From: Lactiplantibacillus daowaiensis
Lineage (GTDB): Bacteria > Bacillota > Bacilli > Lactobacillales > Lactobacillaceae
NCBI RefSeq assembly: GCF_005405085.1
Contig: NZ_BJDJ01000001.1
Coordinates: forward strand, 1-64,000
DNA length: 64,000 nt
Direction: 5' to 3'
The notes under the pieces: generated by a model
Databases searched by the model: none
Told to the model about the DNA's origin: nothing
What the model saw: the letters and a program-made list of their open reading frames with translations, nothing else
Translations under genes and position numbers: made by a program
Shown here: positions 9,233 to 22,419 of the stretch, one piece after another
How the letters are laid out: the number at the start of each line of letters is the position of its first letter
Position numbering within the stretch: the stretch's first letter is position 1

Positions 9233-10372
9233 ATGGATATCTTGGTAAAAAATGATCTCACCCAATTAATGCAACAACGCGATGCTGGACCATTCATCGC
9301 CATCTATCTGAATACTGATGCCGTCTTAAACGACCTAAACCGCCGCCGCTTACAATTAAAACAACTTGTCGCTACGGCAGAACAGCAGTTGGCCCAACGC
9401 TTTCCCAAAGCCAGTTGGCGCCCATTCAAGGTTCAATTCGACCGTTTAGCTGCCGATAATAGCTGGTGGTTACAACACACCGGTCCGCATACTGGCCTGA
9501 TTGCTAATGCCCAAAGTTTAATGGCCTTTGATTTACAAACGCCAACTGAAACTCAGGTCATCGTCAACAGCATGCCGGCGATCCGCCCAATCATTGCCGA
9601 CCGTCAGCAGCAATTCGACTTTGACTTGCTCGCGCTTAGTGAAGACAGTATGGCCCTCTATCAACAACGGCAGGGGCAATTGATTTTAGCGCCGTTACCA
9701 GCAGATGCGCCGACTGATTTAAAACAAACCTTAGGTGACGAAAAACGCGGTGGTGATTTGAACTTTAACTCCAGTCCCGCTCACGGCGTTAATTACCACG
9801 GTCACAATGCGAAAGCCGAAGAACGTCAAATCGACCAACGTAACTACTATTTACAAGTCGATCAATATATTTTAGACCACTACTCCAAGCAATCACAGCG
9901 GCCGTTAATTCTAATTGGTTTAGGCCATAATCAAGCGGTCTACCGAAAGTTAAGCAAGAACCCGTATTTGTCACAACACTTAATGCTGGAGCAATCACCA
10001 AACGGCATGGACTTAACAGCGATGCAAGCCGCCGTTAAACCGATTCAAACCAAATGGCATACGCAACTGACTGATATCTTGCTCAGTCGTTACGATCAAG
10101 CTAAGTCGCGTCAACTTGCAATCGATGACCCATTCGACATGATTCGACCTGCCCTAGCTGGCCAGATTGACACGCTTATTATCGCCGACGATGCTCAAGT
10201 TAGCGGCACCTTACATCCAAGCGATGGCACCGTCACCACTGATTTGCCGTTACCAGATAACTTGATCGACGACCTAGTGGACGAAGTTATGAGTAAGCAA
10301 GGCCAGATTCGGATTATCCCAGCCAGTCGAATGCCAGTTGAAACTGCCGCTTTAGCACTACTACGCTACTAA
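9233..10372 (+). CDS. baeRF-like protein (bacterial archaeo-eukaryotic release-factor family)
   Basis: The overall pattern fits the baeRF families, bacterial homologues of the eRF1 release-factor domains that are thought to act on ribosomes, probably in rescue or stress; the biochemical role is open. Features are an N-terminal PFIAIYLNTD strand, a middle domain with ALYQQRQGQLILAPLPAD, LILIGLGHN around 225, and a C-terminal TLIIADDAQVSGTL followed by DEVMSKQGQIRIIPASRMP. No signal peptide or membrane segment is seen. RBS AGAAAGTAGG lies before the ATG. A possible promoter is TTGATT with TATGCT at 18 bases. Monocistronic. Family assignment is from recall, not from a search. Confidence 0.75.
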   Translation: MDILVKNDLTQLMQQRDAGPFIAIYLNTDAVLNDLNRRRLQLKQLVATAEQQLAQRFPKASWRPFKVQFDRLAADNSWWLQHTGPHTGLIANAQSLMAFDLQTPTETQVIVNSMPAIRPIIADRQQQFDFDLLALSEDSMALYQQRQGQLILAPLPADAPTDLKQTLGDEKRGGDLNFNSSPAHGVNYHGHNAKAEERQIDQRNYYLQVDQYILDHYSKQSQRPLILIGLGHNQAVYRKLSKNPYLSQHLMLEQSPNGMDLTAMQAAVKPIQTKWHTQLTDILLSRYDQAKSRQLAIDDPFDMIRPALAGQIDTLIIADDAQVSGTLHPSDGTVTTDLPLPDNLIDDLVDEVMSKQGQIRIIPASRMPVETAALALLRY

Positions 10373-10401
10373 GTATTAACTTGCTAAAAGCTACTGTAAT
10401 C

Positions 10402-10437
10402 AAAAAAGTCAACCGACAATTGTTGGTTGACTTTTTT
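10402..10437 (+). terminator. Terminator after the baeRF-like gene
   Basis: AAAAAAGTCAACC and GGTTGACTTTTTT form a strong hairpin with T runs in both directions. It isolates the 9233-10372 gene from the beta-glucoside operon. Confidence 0.88.
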
Positions 10438-10495
10438 CAGTCTTATCGAATTAAGCTAAGCGATTGCACCTTGCCCATCACCACTTAGATTATAC

Positions 10496-10525
10496 TTGAC
10501 AGAACGCTAAAGTAAGCGGTACCAT
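10496..10525 (+). promoter_or_regulatory. Promoter of the beta-glucoside operon with an overlapping cre site
   Basis: TTGACA (10496-10501) and TACCAT (10520-10525) are 18 bases apart. Positions 10511-10524 (AGTAAGCGGTACCA) match the catabolite-responsive consensus TGWAANCGNTNWCA at 12 of 14 positions and overlap the spacer and -10. CcpA binding there would repress the operon when glucose is available; this is inferred from the match. Confidence 0.7.
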
Positions 10526-10540
10526 AGACTGGTAAAAATA

Positions 10541-10570
10541 GCGTGTTACTGATTCGATCAGGCATAACCT
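10541..10570 (+). promoter_or_regulatory. RAT 1: ribonucleic antiterminator upstream of the regulator gene
   Basis: GTGTTACTG...TCAGGCATAACCT closely follows the RAT consensus of the bgl/lic/sac family (GGATTGTTACTG...CAGGCAAAACC). Its 3' end is shared with the left arm of the terminator at 10568-10609, so protein binding and terminator folding exclude each other. Confidence 0.85.
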
Positions 10571-10609
10571 ACATTACACACGTGTCACGTGCAATTGTAG
10601 GCTTTTTTT
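10568..10609 (+). terminator. Conditional terminator controlled by RAT 1
   Basis: CCTACA (10568-10573) pairs with TGTAGG (10596-10601), with an inner CACGTG/CACGTG stem, followed by seven T residues. It ends transcription ahead of the regulator gene unless the antiterminator holds RAT 1. Confidence 0.85.
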
Positions 10610-10651
10610 ATGCAACAAACGGGTTTGCACACTCAGTTTGGGGGCGCTTAA

Positions 10652-11500
10652 GTGAAATACATTAAAAATTTCAACAACAACGCGGCGCTGGTCGTGGATG
10701 AACATCAGACTGAATGGATCGTACTTGGAAACGGCGTTGGGTTTGGACACCATCCCGGTGACCATATTCCAAAAGACAGGGTTGCTCGCTACTTTAAGGC
10801 CGATACAGCTAATAGCGAGGTTCTCGACACGCTGGGAAACTTTCCATCGGCAATTACAGATGCAACACTACAGGTAGTCAAAGCAGTAGAAACTACCTTG
10901 CAAGTACAGTTCACTGATTATCAATATCTAATCTTGGCGGATCACATTGACTTTGCCTGTACGCGTGCGCGCAACGGCATTACCCTATCGGACCCTGCCA
11001 ATAAATGGGAAGTCCGCCAACTATTTCCGAAAGAATTCGAAGCAGCGCGTCAAGCAATACTAACGCTGGACGCAGCGTTAGGCATTGATCTACCCGATGA
11101 CGAAGCGACATATCTTACTTATCACTTCGTTAATGTGAAAAATGAACAAGAAAATCTGCAGGACACCATTGCGATCTCACAACTCACTGTCAGTGTCATT
11201 AAAATTGTCCAATTGCAGTATCAGATGACATTAGATGCGGAATCTTTCAATTATAGCCGCTTTGTGTCACATTTGCGGTACTTCTTCATTCGTAAGATCA
11301 AAGGCGATACAGATGTTAGTCAAGCACTGGATCCTAGCTTATTGATGCTAATGCGCAGCAAATATCCACGGGAATCTGCCGTGGTTAATATCATTACAAA
11401 CTATCTACACAAAGCTCGTGGGTGGGAGATGGCAGACAATGACAAGGTGTATCTTATCTTACATGTCTGGCGCGTCACGCACCGCGAACAAACTAAATAA
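10652..11500 (+). CDS. BglG/LicT-family transcriptional antiterminator
   Basis: RNA-binding antiterminator governed by PTS phosphorylation. The N-terminal CAT domain (1-60) starts MKYIKNFNNNAALVVD and binds RAT hairpins. PRD1 carries His98 (ADHID) and His158 (TYHFVN); PRD2 carries His207 (SHLRYF) and His271 (LHVWR). All four regulatory histidines are present. In LicT, PRD1 phosphorylation by the cognate EII inactivates, and PRD2 phosphorylation by HPr activates, so this protein should need both the sugar and the absence of glucose. GTG start at 10652 behind GGGGG. It lies between its own two RATs and so also controls itself. Confidence 0.95.
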   Translation: MKYIKNFNNNAALVVDEHQTEWIVLGNGVGFGHHPGDHIPKDRVARYFKADTANSEVLDTLGNFPSAITDATLQVVKAVETTLQVQFTDYQYLILADHIDFACTRARNGITLSDPANKWEVRQLFPKEFEAARQAILTLDAALGIDLPDDEATYLTYHFVNVKNEQENLQDTIAISQLTVSVIKIVQLQYQMTLDAESFNYSRFVSHLRYFFIRKIKGDTDVSQALDPSLLMLMRSKYPRESAVVNIITNYLHKARGWEMADNDKVYLILHVWRVTHREQTK

Positions 11501-11502
11501 CC

Positions 11503-11532
11503 GGGTGTGTTACTGGTAAGCAGGCATAAACC
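11503..11532 (+). promoter_or_regulatory. RAT 2: ribonucleic antiterminator before the permease gene
   Basis: GGGTGTGTTACTGGTAAGCAGG continuing into CATAAACC matches the RAT consensus and starts two bases after the regulator stop codon. It overlaps the left arm of the next terminator. A second RAT at this place is the classical bgl arrangement. Confidence 0.88.
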
Positions 11533-11567
11533 CAAGGCAACCCCTCACCGGGGAGGCCTTGGGTTTT
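11528..11567 (+). terminator. Conditional terminator controlled by RAT 2
   Basis: AAACCCAAGGC (11528-11538) pairs with GCCTTGGGTTT (11556-11566), with an inner CCTC/GAGG stem and a GTTTTGCTGTTTT tail. It separates the regulator from the permease gene. Confidence 0.88.
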
Positions 11568-11598
11568 GCTGTTTTCAGACACAGAAAGGGTGACAAAC

Positions 11599-15059
<3,461 letters not shown>

Positions 15060-15143
15060 GCACCACTACCATATAGCTGAACTGAACTAATATGTAAACC
15101 AATAAATTAGCCAACGTACAAGTTTTAGCGTTGGGCCAAAAGA

Positions 15144-15174
15144 AAAAGCCAACCGACGACTGCCGGTTGGCTTT
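15144..15174. terminator. Convergent terminator between the beta-glucoside operon and rpmE2
   Basis: AAAGCCAACC and GGTTGGCTTT form a stable hairpin. T-rich tracts lie on both sides, so it can serve the plus-strand operon and the minus-strand rpmE2. Confidence 0.85.
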
Positions 15175-15187
15175 ATTAGTATCAAAA

Positions 15188-15433
15188 TTATTTGAGACCG
15201 TATTTCTTGTTGAAACGATCGACCGCACCATCGGCCTTGGTGAACTTTTGTTTACCAGTGTAGAATGGATGTGAATCTGAAGTAATTTCAACCCGGATCA
15301 ATGGGTAAGTGTTACCATCTTCCCATTCAACAGTTTCAGCAGAAGTTGCTGTTGAACCTGAGATGAACTTGAAACCAGTCGTTGAATCTTGGAAAACGAC
15401 TTGATGGTAATCTGGATGAATTCCTTTTTGCAT
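15188..15433 (-). CDS. rpmE2: 50S ribosomal protein L31, type B
   Basis: Ribosomal protein of the intersubunit bridge region. The 81-residue form with [16 protein letters not shown] at the start and KKYGLK at the end lacks the CxxC zinc pairs of the type A form, so it is the zinc-independent B type. A good ribosome site (AAAGGAGCG) precedes the ATG. It stands alone downstream of rho. In Bacillus the B-type gene is Zur-controlled; I see no Zur box upstream here, and no second L31 gene in this window. Confidence 0.97.
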   Translation of the reverse strand: MQKGIHPDYHQVVFQDSTTGFKFISGSTATSAETVEWEDGNTYPLIRVEITSDSHPFYTGKQKFTKADGAVDRFNKKYGLK

Positions 15434-15577
15434 AATAATACGCTCCTTTGCCCTGAATCATTTGCTGAAACAGAGATTATCATAGTTTTTAACAACGCTT
15501 GATAGTTTATCATGAATGCTGGGATGGCGTCAAGCAGCCGACCAGTGTCAATGCCGACTAAAACCCATCACCATACC

Positions 15578-16870
15578 CTACCGGCGTGGTCGCCGCGTCG
15601 ACGTACCACTGAACTTCAATCCGGCCAAGTCATGCAAGAAATCGGTATTCGTTGCGCTGTGTTTTAAGAATTGTAGTAATTGTTCTGTATATTCCAACGC
15701 ACTACCCGTCATGGAGCGGCGAATCTGCCAGATTGGCTCTAACGCGTCTCGACTAAGCAGCAGTTCTTCTTTTCGGGTACTTGATTGTTTCAAATCTAAG
15801 GCTGGGAAGACCCGCCGTTCGGCTAGCTCCCGTGACAACTGAAGTTCAGAGTTCCCTGTCCCCTTAAATTCTTCATAAATCATATCGTCCATCCGACTAC
15901 CTGTATCGACTAATGCGGTCCCTAAAATCGTTAGTCTACCGCCTTCTTCAATATTACGTGCCGAACCAAAGAACCGTTTGGGCTTATAAAACGCGGTCGG
16001 GTCTAACCCACCAGATAACGTCCGCCCACTTGATGGCATCGTTAAGTTATAAGCCCGCGTTAACCGTGTAATTGAATCAAGCAAGATGACAACATCTTGC
16101 TTGTCTTCAACTAACCGGCGTGCCCGTTCTAAAACTAACTCAGCGACCCGCACGTGATTTTGCGGTTGCTGATCAAATGTGGAACTGACGACTTCACCTT
16201 TGATCGAGCGCTCTAAGTCCGTCACTTCTTCTGGACGTTCATCAATCAATAACATGATTAGCCTCACGTCTGGATAATTTGTCATAATCCCGTTGGCAAT
16301 ATTTTTTAATAGCGTCGTCTTACCAGCTTTAGGTGGCGCCACGATCAAGCCACGTTGACCAAACCCAATCGGCACAAACGTATCGATCAAGCGCGTTGAT
16401 AAGACTTGCTTAGTTGTCGTCAACTTGAGCTGCGTTTGTGGGTACAGTGGCGTTAAGGCTGGAAAATGGGGCCGTTGTTTGGCTTCATTGGGGTCCTTAC
16501 CATTAACCGTACCGACTCGCATCAACCCATAGTAGCGTTCATTCGGCTTCGGTGGCCGCGCTTGTCCAGCGACATAGTCGCCATTTCGCAAGCCGAAACG
16601 ATGAATTTGGGATTGGGAAATATAGATGTCTTCTTGGGAAGGGCCATAATTAATCGGTCGTAAAAAGCCATAGCCTTCTTGACCAATAATTTCTAAGACA
16701 CCTTCCATTTGAACAAAACCACGTTTTTTATCTTGTTCGCGTAAAACGGCTAATGAAAGTTCCTTTTTATTCATCTGTGAATAATATTGAATCTTATAGT
16801 CACGCGCATAGTTATAAATTTCTTTGAGCGTCTTTTGCTCAAGGTCGTGCATGGTTAAAATTTTTTCCAT
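15578..16870 (-). CDS. rho: Transcription termination factor Rho
   Basis: Hexameric RNA-dependent ATPase that ends transcription of untranslated RNA. The N-terminal Rho domain (about 7-50) is followed by the cold-shock-like RNA-binding domain with GYGFLRP and [15 protein letters not shown] at 67-95. The ATPase has Walker [10 protein letters not shown] near 178-186, then [16 protein letters not shown], and [11 protein letters not shown] for the R/Q loops. There is no long insertion. Start at 16870 has AAAGAGA very close; an internal ATG six codons on is the alternative. It sits between murA and rpmE2, a conserved Firmicutes order. Confidence 0.97.
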   Translation of the reverse strand: MEKILTMHDLEQKTLKEIYNYARDYKIQYYSQMNKKELSLAVLREQDKKRGFVQMEGVLEIIGQEGYGFLRPINYGPSQEDIYISQSQIHRFGLRNGDYVAGQARPPKPNERYYGLMRVGTVNGKDPNEAKQRPHFPALTPLYPQTQLKLTTTKQVLSTRLIDTFVPIGFGQRGLIVAPPKAGKTTLLKNIANGIMTNYPDVRLIMLLIDERPEEVTDLERSIKGEVVSSTFDQQPQNHVRVAELVLERARRLVEDKQDVVILLDSITRLTRAYNLTMPSSGRTLSGGLDPTAFYKPKRFFGSARNIEEGGRLTILGTALVDTGSRMDDMIYEEFKGTGNSELQLSRELAERRVFPALDLKQSSTRKEELLLSRDALEPIWQIRRSMTGSALEYTEQLLQFLKHSATNTDFLHDLAGLKFSGTSTRRPRR

Positions 16871-16964
16871 TCTCTTTGCGCTTTCTCAGCTAATGCTTGG
16901 TTAACCTAATTTTAGGTACACTAAATAAAGGGTCTAATGCCCCAGTTTTAGCGCTTGGTTAGCT

Positions 16965-18239
16965 TTAAACTTGAACTTCATCAGCGGCAATTTCTACATT
17001 AGCCCCTAATGAATGTAACTTATCAATCACGCGATCATAACCACGTAAGATGTTATCAGCCCGTGAAATCTCGGTTGTGCCACTGGCAATTAACCCAGCA
17101 ATCATCAACGCTGCGCCAGAACGAATTTCGCCGGCTTCAACGTGGGCCCCTTGGAGATGTGACGAATGACCAACAACAATCAGATTATCTTGAACCCGAA
17201 TATCAGCGCCCATTTTACGGAGTTGCGCAATATGTTGGGTGCGTTGTGGATAGATCGTATCAATGACCACACTATTGCCGTTAGCTCGCAGCAATAATGG
17301 GGTGATCGGCTGTTGTAAATCAGTTGCAAAACCTGGATACGTCATGGTTTTGACCCGCACTGGGCTTAAATCACTGACCCGGGGAACATAAATGCTGTCT
17401 TCATTAATTTGTAAGTCAACACCCATTTCGATCATCTTAGCGGTAAAGGATTCCATATGTTCTGGAATCACGTTTTTCAATAAGATGCCATCGCCAATCG
17501 CGGCTGCTAACGACAAATAAGTCCCGGTTTCAATCCGATCGGGAATAATCGTGTGGGTTGCCTGTGAACGCAAAGAATCAACGCCTTCAATCCGGATGAC
17601 GTCAGTCCCAGCACCACGAATTTTGGCACCCATGTTGTTTAAGAAAGTTGCTAAATCAATAATTTCAGGTTCTTTAGCGGCATTTTCAATGGTTGTTGTG
17701 CCATGCGCCTTAACCGCTGCCAAAATAATGTTAATCGTCGCCCCAACAGAAACGACGTCTAAGAAAATCCGGGCACCGTGGAGGCCTTCAGTACCAGTCG
17801 AAATGAAGACTGAGTCATTCTTTTCAATGACATTAGCACCGAGCGCTTTAAATCCTTTAATATGTTGATCAATTGGCCGGGGACCAATATTGTCCCCACC
17901 TGGGAAGGTGACGGTTGCACGGTTAAAACGACCGAGCAACGCGCCCATAAAGTAATACGATGCACGCAAGCTTTTAATTGCGTGACTTGGCAATTCAGAT
18001 TCTTCAATATGAGTTGGATCAATTGTTAATACATCATTTTCAAAAGTGGAATGGACATTCATCGATTCCAAAATAATTTTTAAATTGTGAACGTCTAAGA
18101 TGTGCGGAACCGTGTCAAATCGGACCGGAGTGTCTGCGAGAATCGCAGCAGGAATCAGTGCGACGGTACTATTTTTTGCGCCACCGATCGTCAATTCCCC
18201 AGAAAGTCGTTTTCCGCCATGGATAATCATTTTTTTCAT
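16965..18239 (-). CDS. murA: UDP-N-acetylglucosamine 1-carboxyvinyltransferase with Asp at the usual Cys position
   Basis: First committed step of peptidoglycan synthesis: transfer of enolpyruvate from PEP to UDP-GlcNAc. The two-domain inside-out barrel is complete at 424 residues, beginning IIHGGKRLSGELTIGGAKNS. The active-site loop reads TFPGGDNIGPRPIDQH, so Asp116 stands where most enzymes carry the catalytic Cys that fosfomycin alkylates. Asp at this site is known from mycobacterial and chlamydial MurA, which are active but fosfomycin-insensitive. ATG behind GAGGAAAG. Whether a second, Cys-type MurA exists elsewhere cannot be seen. Confidence 0.95.
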   Translation of the reverse strand: MKKMIIHGGKRLSGELTIGGAKNSTVALIPAAILADTPVRFDTVPHILDVHNLKIILESMNVHSTFENDVLTIDPTHIEESELPSHAIKSLRASYYFMGALLGRFNRATVTFPGGDNIGPRPIDQHIKGFKALGANVIEKNDSVFISTGTEGLHGARIFLDVVSVGATINIILAAVKAHGTTTIENAAKEPEIIDLATFLNNMGAKIRGAGTDVIRIEGVDSLRSQATHTIIPDRIETGTYLSLAAAIGDGILLKNVIPEHMESFTAKMIEMGVDLQINEDSIYVPRVSDLSPVRVKTMTYPGFATDLQQPITPLLLRANGNSVVIDTIYPQRTQHIAQLRKMGADIRVQDNLIVVGHSSHLQGAHVEAGEIRSGAALMIAGLIASGTTEISRADNILRGYDRVIDKLHSLGANVEIAADEVQV

Positions 18240-18438
18240 AACATAACTTTCCTCGCTAAATAAGTGTCACACTGTACAATTACAATCAATAACCATAATA
18301 AAGAATCTCTCACAAAAAAACAACCAATATCAGGAAACTGTAATCTTTTAACGTTAAATAATCGGAAAATATGGTTATTTAACCGTTTTCACGACTGATT
18401 TATGTCAATTGGTTAATTTTTGGTAACGTGATCGTCAT

Positions 18439-18472
18439 AAAAAAGCACGACCGAAAAATCGGTCGTGCTTTT
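18439..18472 (-). terminator. Rho-independent terminator of pyrG
   Basis: Minus-strand hairpin AAAAGCACGACCGA / TCGGTCGTGCTTTT with a short loop and T run, 30 bases after the pyrG stop. Confidence 0.88.
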
Positions 18473-18501
18473 AGTAGTTATTTTTAATTAAGCGATCGCA
18501 C

Positions 18502-20211
<1,710 letters not shown>

Positions 20212-20228
20212 TCATAACGACCAAGGAG

Positions 20229-20267
20229 CCCAATAAAGATAATACAAGTAGATTTAACATTCGTCAA
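20229..20267 (-). promoter_or_regulatory. pyrG promoter with GGGC start (reiterative transcription control)
   Basis: On the minus strand TTGACG (20262-20267), a 17-base spacer and TATTAT (20239-20244) are followed after seven bases by GGGCTCC starting at 20231. In Bacillus and Lactococcus pyrG, low CTP lets polymerase stutter on the GGG, and the added G residues block the leader terminator. The same sequence parts are present here. Confidence 0.88.
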
Positions 20268-20286
20268 GTTAAATCACAAACTCGCT

Positions 20287-20904
20287 TTATTTATTGTTGT
20301 CGTCTTCGTCTTCATCATCGTAGTCGTCATCATCATCGTCATCGTTTAATTCAGATAATTGACCTTCGATGCCATCAGGTAACGTTTCTTCGGCAGCGTC
20401 GTCATCAGTATCATCGACCCCAGCAAGTTCATCGTACTTGTTAGAGCTTTCAGAATCATCATCGTCGTTGTCAGCGTCATCGTCATCTTCATAGTTGTCG
20501 TCGTCTTCGGGATCATCGTCATCATAATCAATGACATCATCGTCGTCGCCAGCGTCAGCTAAAAAGGCGTTAACTTTCTTGCGCTTTTTACGCTTTGGTC
20601 GATCTTCGTCTTCATCATCGTCGGTATGGATAACCGCTTCATCGATGGATTCAAATGGGTACCATGCACGCAGGCCCCACATATTGTCACCGAGCGAAAT
20701 GAAACTACCATCGATGTTAAGATCCGTATAAAATTGTGATAACCGTTCCCGAATCTCTTCATCGCTTTTACCTAAATAAGATTGTACCGCGTTGGTCAAA
20801 TCGGCGAACGCCATCACGTCACCATGTTGTGCCAAAATCGCATGCGCAACCTCGATTAAAGATAATTCGGACTTTTTCTGTCCATCAAATTGTTTTAGTT
20901 CCAA
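20287..20904 (-). CDS. rpoE: DNA-directed RNA polymerase delta subunit
   Basis: Gram-positive RNA polymerase accessory subunit that speeds recycling and selects promoters. The N-terminal HARE-HTH domain (residues 1-85) starts LELKQFDGQKKSELSLIEVA. From about 95 the chain is a long Asp/Glu-rich disordered tail, the hallmark of delta, which also produces spurious frames on other strands. The TTG at 20904 is preferred: AAAGGA stands 10 bases upstream and the family starts at this residue, whereas the GTG at 20925 would add seven residues. It lies just upstream of the separately promoted pyrG. Interestingly the HelD partner is also in this window (52653-54962). Confidence 0.96.
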   Translation of the reverse strand: MELKQFDGQKKSELSLIEVAHAILAQHGDVMAFADLTNAVQSYLGKSDEEIRERLSQFYTDLNIDGSFISLGDNMWGLRAWYPFESIDEAVIHTDDDEDEDRPKRKKRKKVNAFLADAGDDDDVIDYDDDDPEDDDNYEDDDDADNDDDDSESSNKYDELAGVDDTDDDAAEETLPDGIEGQLSELNDDDDDDDYDDEDEDDNNK

Positions 20905-20948
20905 ACTGGTGCACGTCCTTTCCACAGTTTACAGTTCATCATACCAAA

Positions 20949-21389
20949 TCAAGCGGTGAATTGCAATCGCAACTTATAGTCCCCAATGCGTTGTTCGCCC
21001 GCATAAAGTTGGTAATTAATATTGACTTCACCTGAAAACGGTCGTTCCCGTAACCGCACTTGCAGTAAGGGCGTGACCGTTTCAACTGGTAAGATGCCCA
21101 TTGGGGTGCGATAACGGGCTTGGACACGTTTGCCATTGGCGAAATGCAAGCGCAAGCGATTTTCCGCACTCCGGGTTAACACCACATCACCATTAGCAGC
21201 CAGTTTAATCGTCACTGGAATCGGTTCTGGGTGATCATCGCTCACTTCTTGATAACGTAAATAAAAGGCATCGCCCATTTGGACTAGCTGACCATCGACA
21301 TCTAAAGCATAGTTGGCCGCCTCGCCGTCTTGAACTGCTTGCGTCTCCAAATGAATTGCGACGGGAACCCCCGTTGTTAAATCATCCAT
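20949..21389 (-). CDS. DUF1934 (YwiB-like) beta-barrel protein
   Basis: Small lipocalin-like beta-barrel protein of unknown role found next to rpoE in many Firmicutes. The strands GVPVAIHLETQA, GQLVQMGDAFYLRYQE, IPVTIKLAANGDVVLTR and GEVNINYQLYAGEQRIGDYKL give the expected alternating pattern. 146 residues, no signal peptide. GGAGG precedes the ATG. It is probably co-transcribed with rpoE, 44 bases upstream of its start. No enzymatic residues can be assigned. Confidence 0.85.
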   Translation of the reverse strand: MDDLTTGVPVAIHLETQAVQDGEAANYALDVDGQLVQMGDAFYLRYQEVSDDHPEPIPVTIKLAANGDVVLTRSAENRLRLHFANGKRVQARYRTPMGILPVETVTPLLQVRLRERPFSGEVNINYQLYAGEQRIGDYKLRLQFTA

Positions 21390-21546
21390 GTTTTTACCTC
21401 CAAATCGGTGTCGCCTGATCCGGGACTAGTCGGATCACCACATGACACCACCATAATCTTCCTAACAATTATAAGCCATCTCTATCAAAAAGACTAAAAA
21501 TCCACCTACTGCTGGCAATTCTCCTGTGCACTGGCTAGGATTCGAG

Positions 21547-21552
21547 TATAAT
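21547..21552 (+). promoter_or_regulatory. Probable -10 of the lipL operon
   Basis: A perfect TATAAT lies 34 bases before the first ATG of the three-gene plus-strand operon. The -35 is weak (TGTGCA, 16 bases upstream). Confidence 0.45.
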
Positions 21553-21586
21553 TAAATGCGAAACTACGTAATGAGGTGAAACTAAC

Positions 21587-22396
21587 ATGGCACAACCAAC
21601 CATTGCCACGTTAACGCAACGTTATCAACCAGAAGAACTGCTCGATAGCTTTGCTTATATGAATGCATTACTCGCGTTAACAGCCCAACGCCAACAGCCG
21701 ATCGTCCATTATTGGCAACTACCGACCACGGTGATTTTAGGCCTGCTCGATCAACAACTCCCCGCATTATCCGCGGGCTTAACTCAGCTCAAAAAAACGG
21801 GCTATCAAGTGCTCCTCCGCAATTCTGGCGGTCTAGCGGTCGTTGCTGATACGGGGGTCTTAAATGTCTCGCTATTCTTACCAGCACAACGTGACACTTA
21901 TTCAATCGAAGCGGCTTATCAACTAATGACTCGTTACGTGCAAGCCGTTTGGCCAACGTTACCAATCGTTGCTGGTGAGATCAAACAGTCTTATTGTCCC
22001 GGTGACTATGACTTAAGCATCAACGGTCAAAAAATCGCCGGCATGTCGCAACGACGAACGGCCAACGCCTTGGTCATCATGCTCTATATTAGTATCAACG
22101 GTGACCAAGACCAACGCAGTCAATTGATTCAAGCCTTCTATACGACGAGCTTAGCTGGCCAACTTGATGACCGTTTTCCACAAGTTGACCCCGCTGTCAT
22201 GACGACCGTTGCTGACCAACTCAACCAACCCTTGACGGTTGACCAAGCCATCGCCCGTTTCAATCAAATACTGGCGCAACATGGGGCCGTTGACCCTAAC
22301 CAATTACCGCAATTAATCGAAGAACCTGAATTTCAGGCCCACTTAACGCATGCGTATCACGACATGCAACGCCGCCAACAACGGTTACACCAATAA
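21587..22396 (+). CDS. LipL-like octanoyl/lipoyl amidotransferase (LplA/BPL fold)
   Basis: Member of the LplA/LipB/BPL fold. The motif SYCPGDYDLSINGQKIAGMSQRR region (residues 135-157) carries Cys137 followed by Lys149, which resembles Bacillus LipL, where the Cys is the nucleophile moving octanoyl or lipoyl from GcvH to E2 subunits. RNSGGLAVV at 78-86 forms the substrate loop. True ATP-using lipoate ligases lack this Cys, so amidotransferase is favoured over ligase. RBS GAGG before ATG. First gene of an operon with the HD and HAD genes; the metabolic link among the three is not evident. Confidence 0.85.
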   Translation: MAQPTIATLTQRYQPEELLDSFAYMNALLALTAQRQQPIVHYWQLPTTVILGLLDQQLPALSAGLTQLKKTGYQVLLRNSGGLAVVADTGVLNVSLFLPAQRDTYSIEAAYQLMTRYVQAVWPTLPIVAGEIKQSYCPGDYDLSINGQKIAGMSQRRTANALVIMLYISINGDQDQRSQLIQAFYTTSLAGQLDDRFPQVDPAVMTTVADQLNQPLTVDQAIARFNQILAQHGAVDPNQLPQLIEEPEFQAHLTHAYHDMQRRQQRLHQ

Positions 22397-22419
22397 TAGT
22401 AACGAACGGAGGAATATTT

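Noticed and set aside
20346-20540. Met/Thr-rich frames inside the delta subunit tail
   Set aside because: They arise from repeated GAT/GAC/GAA codons read out of frame.
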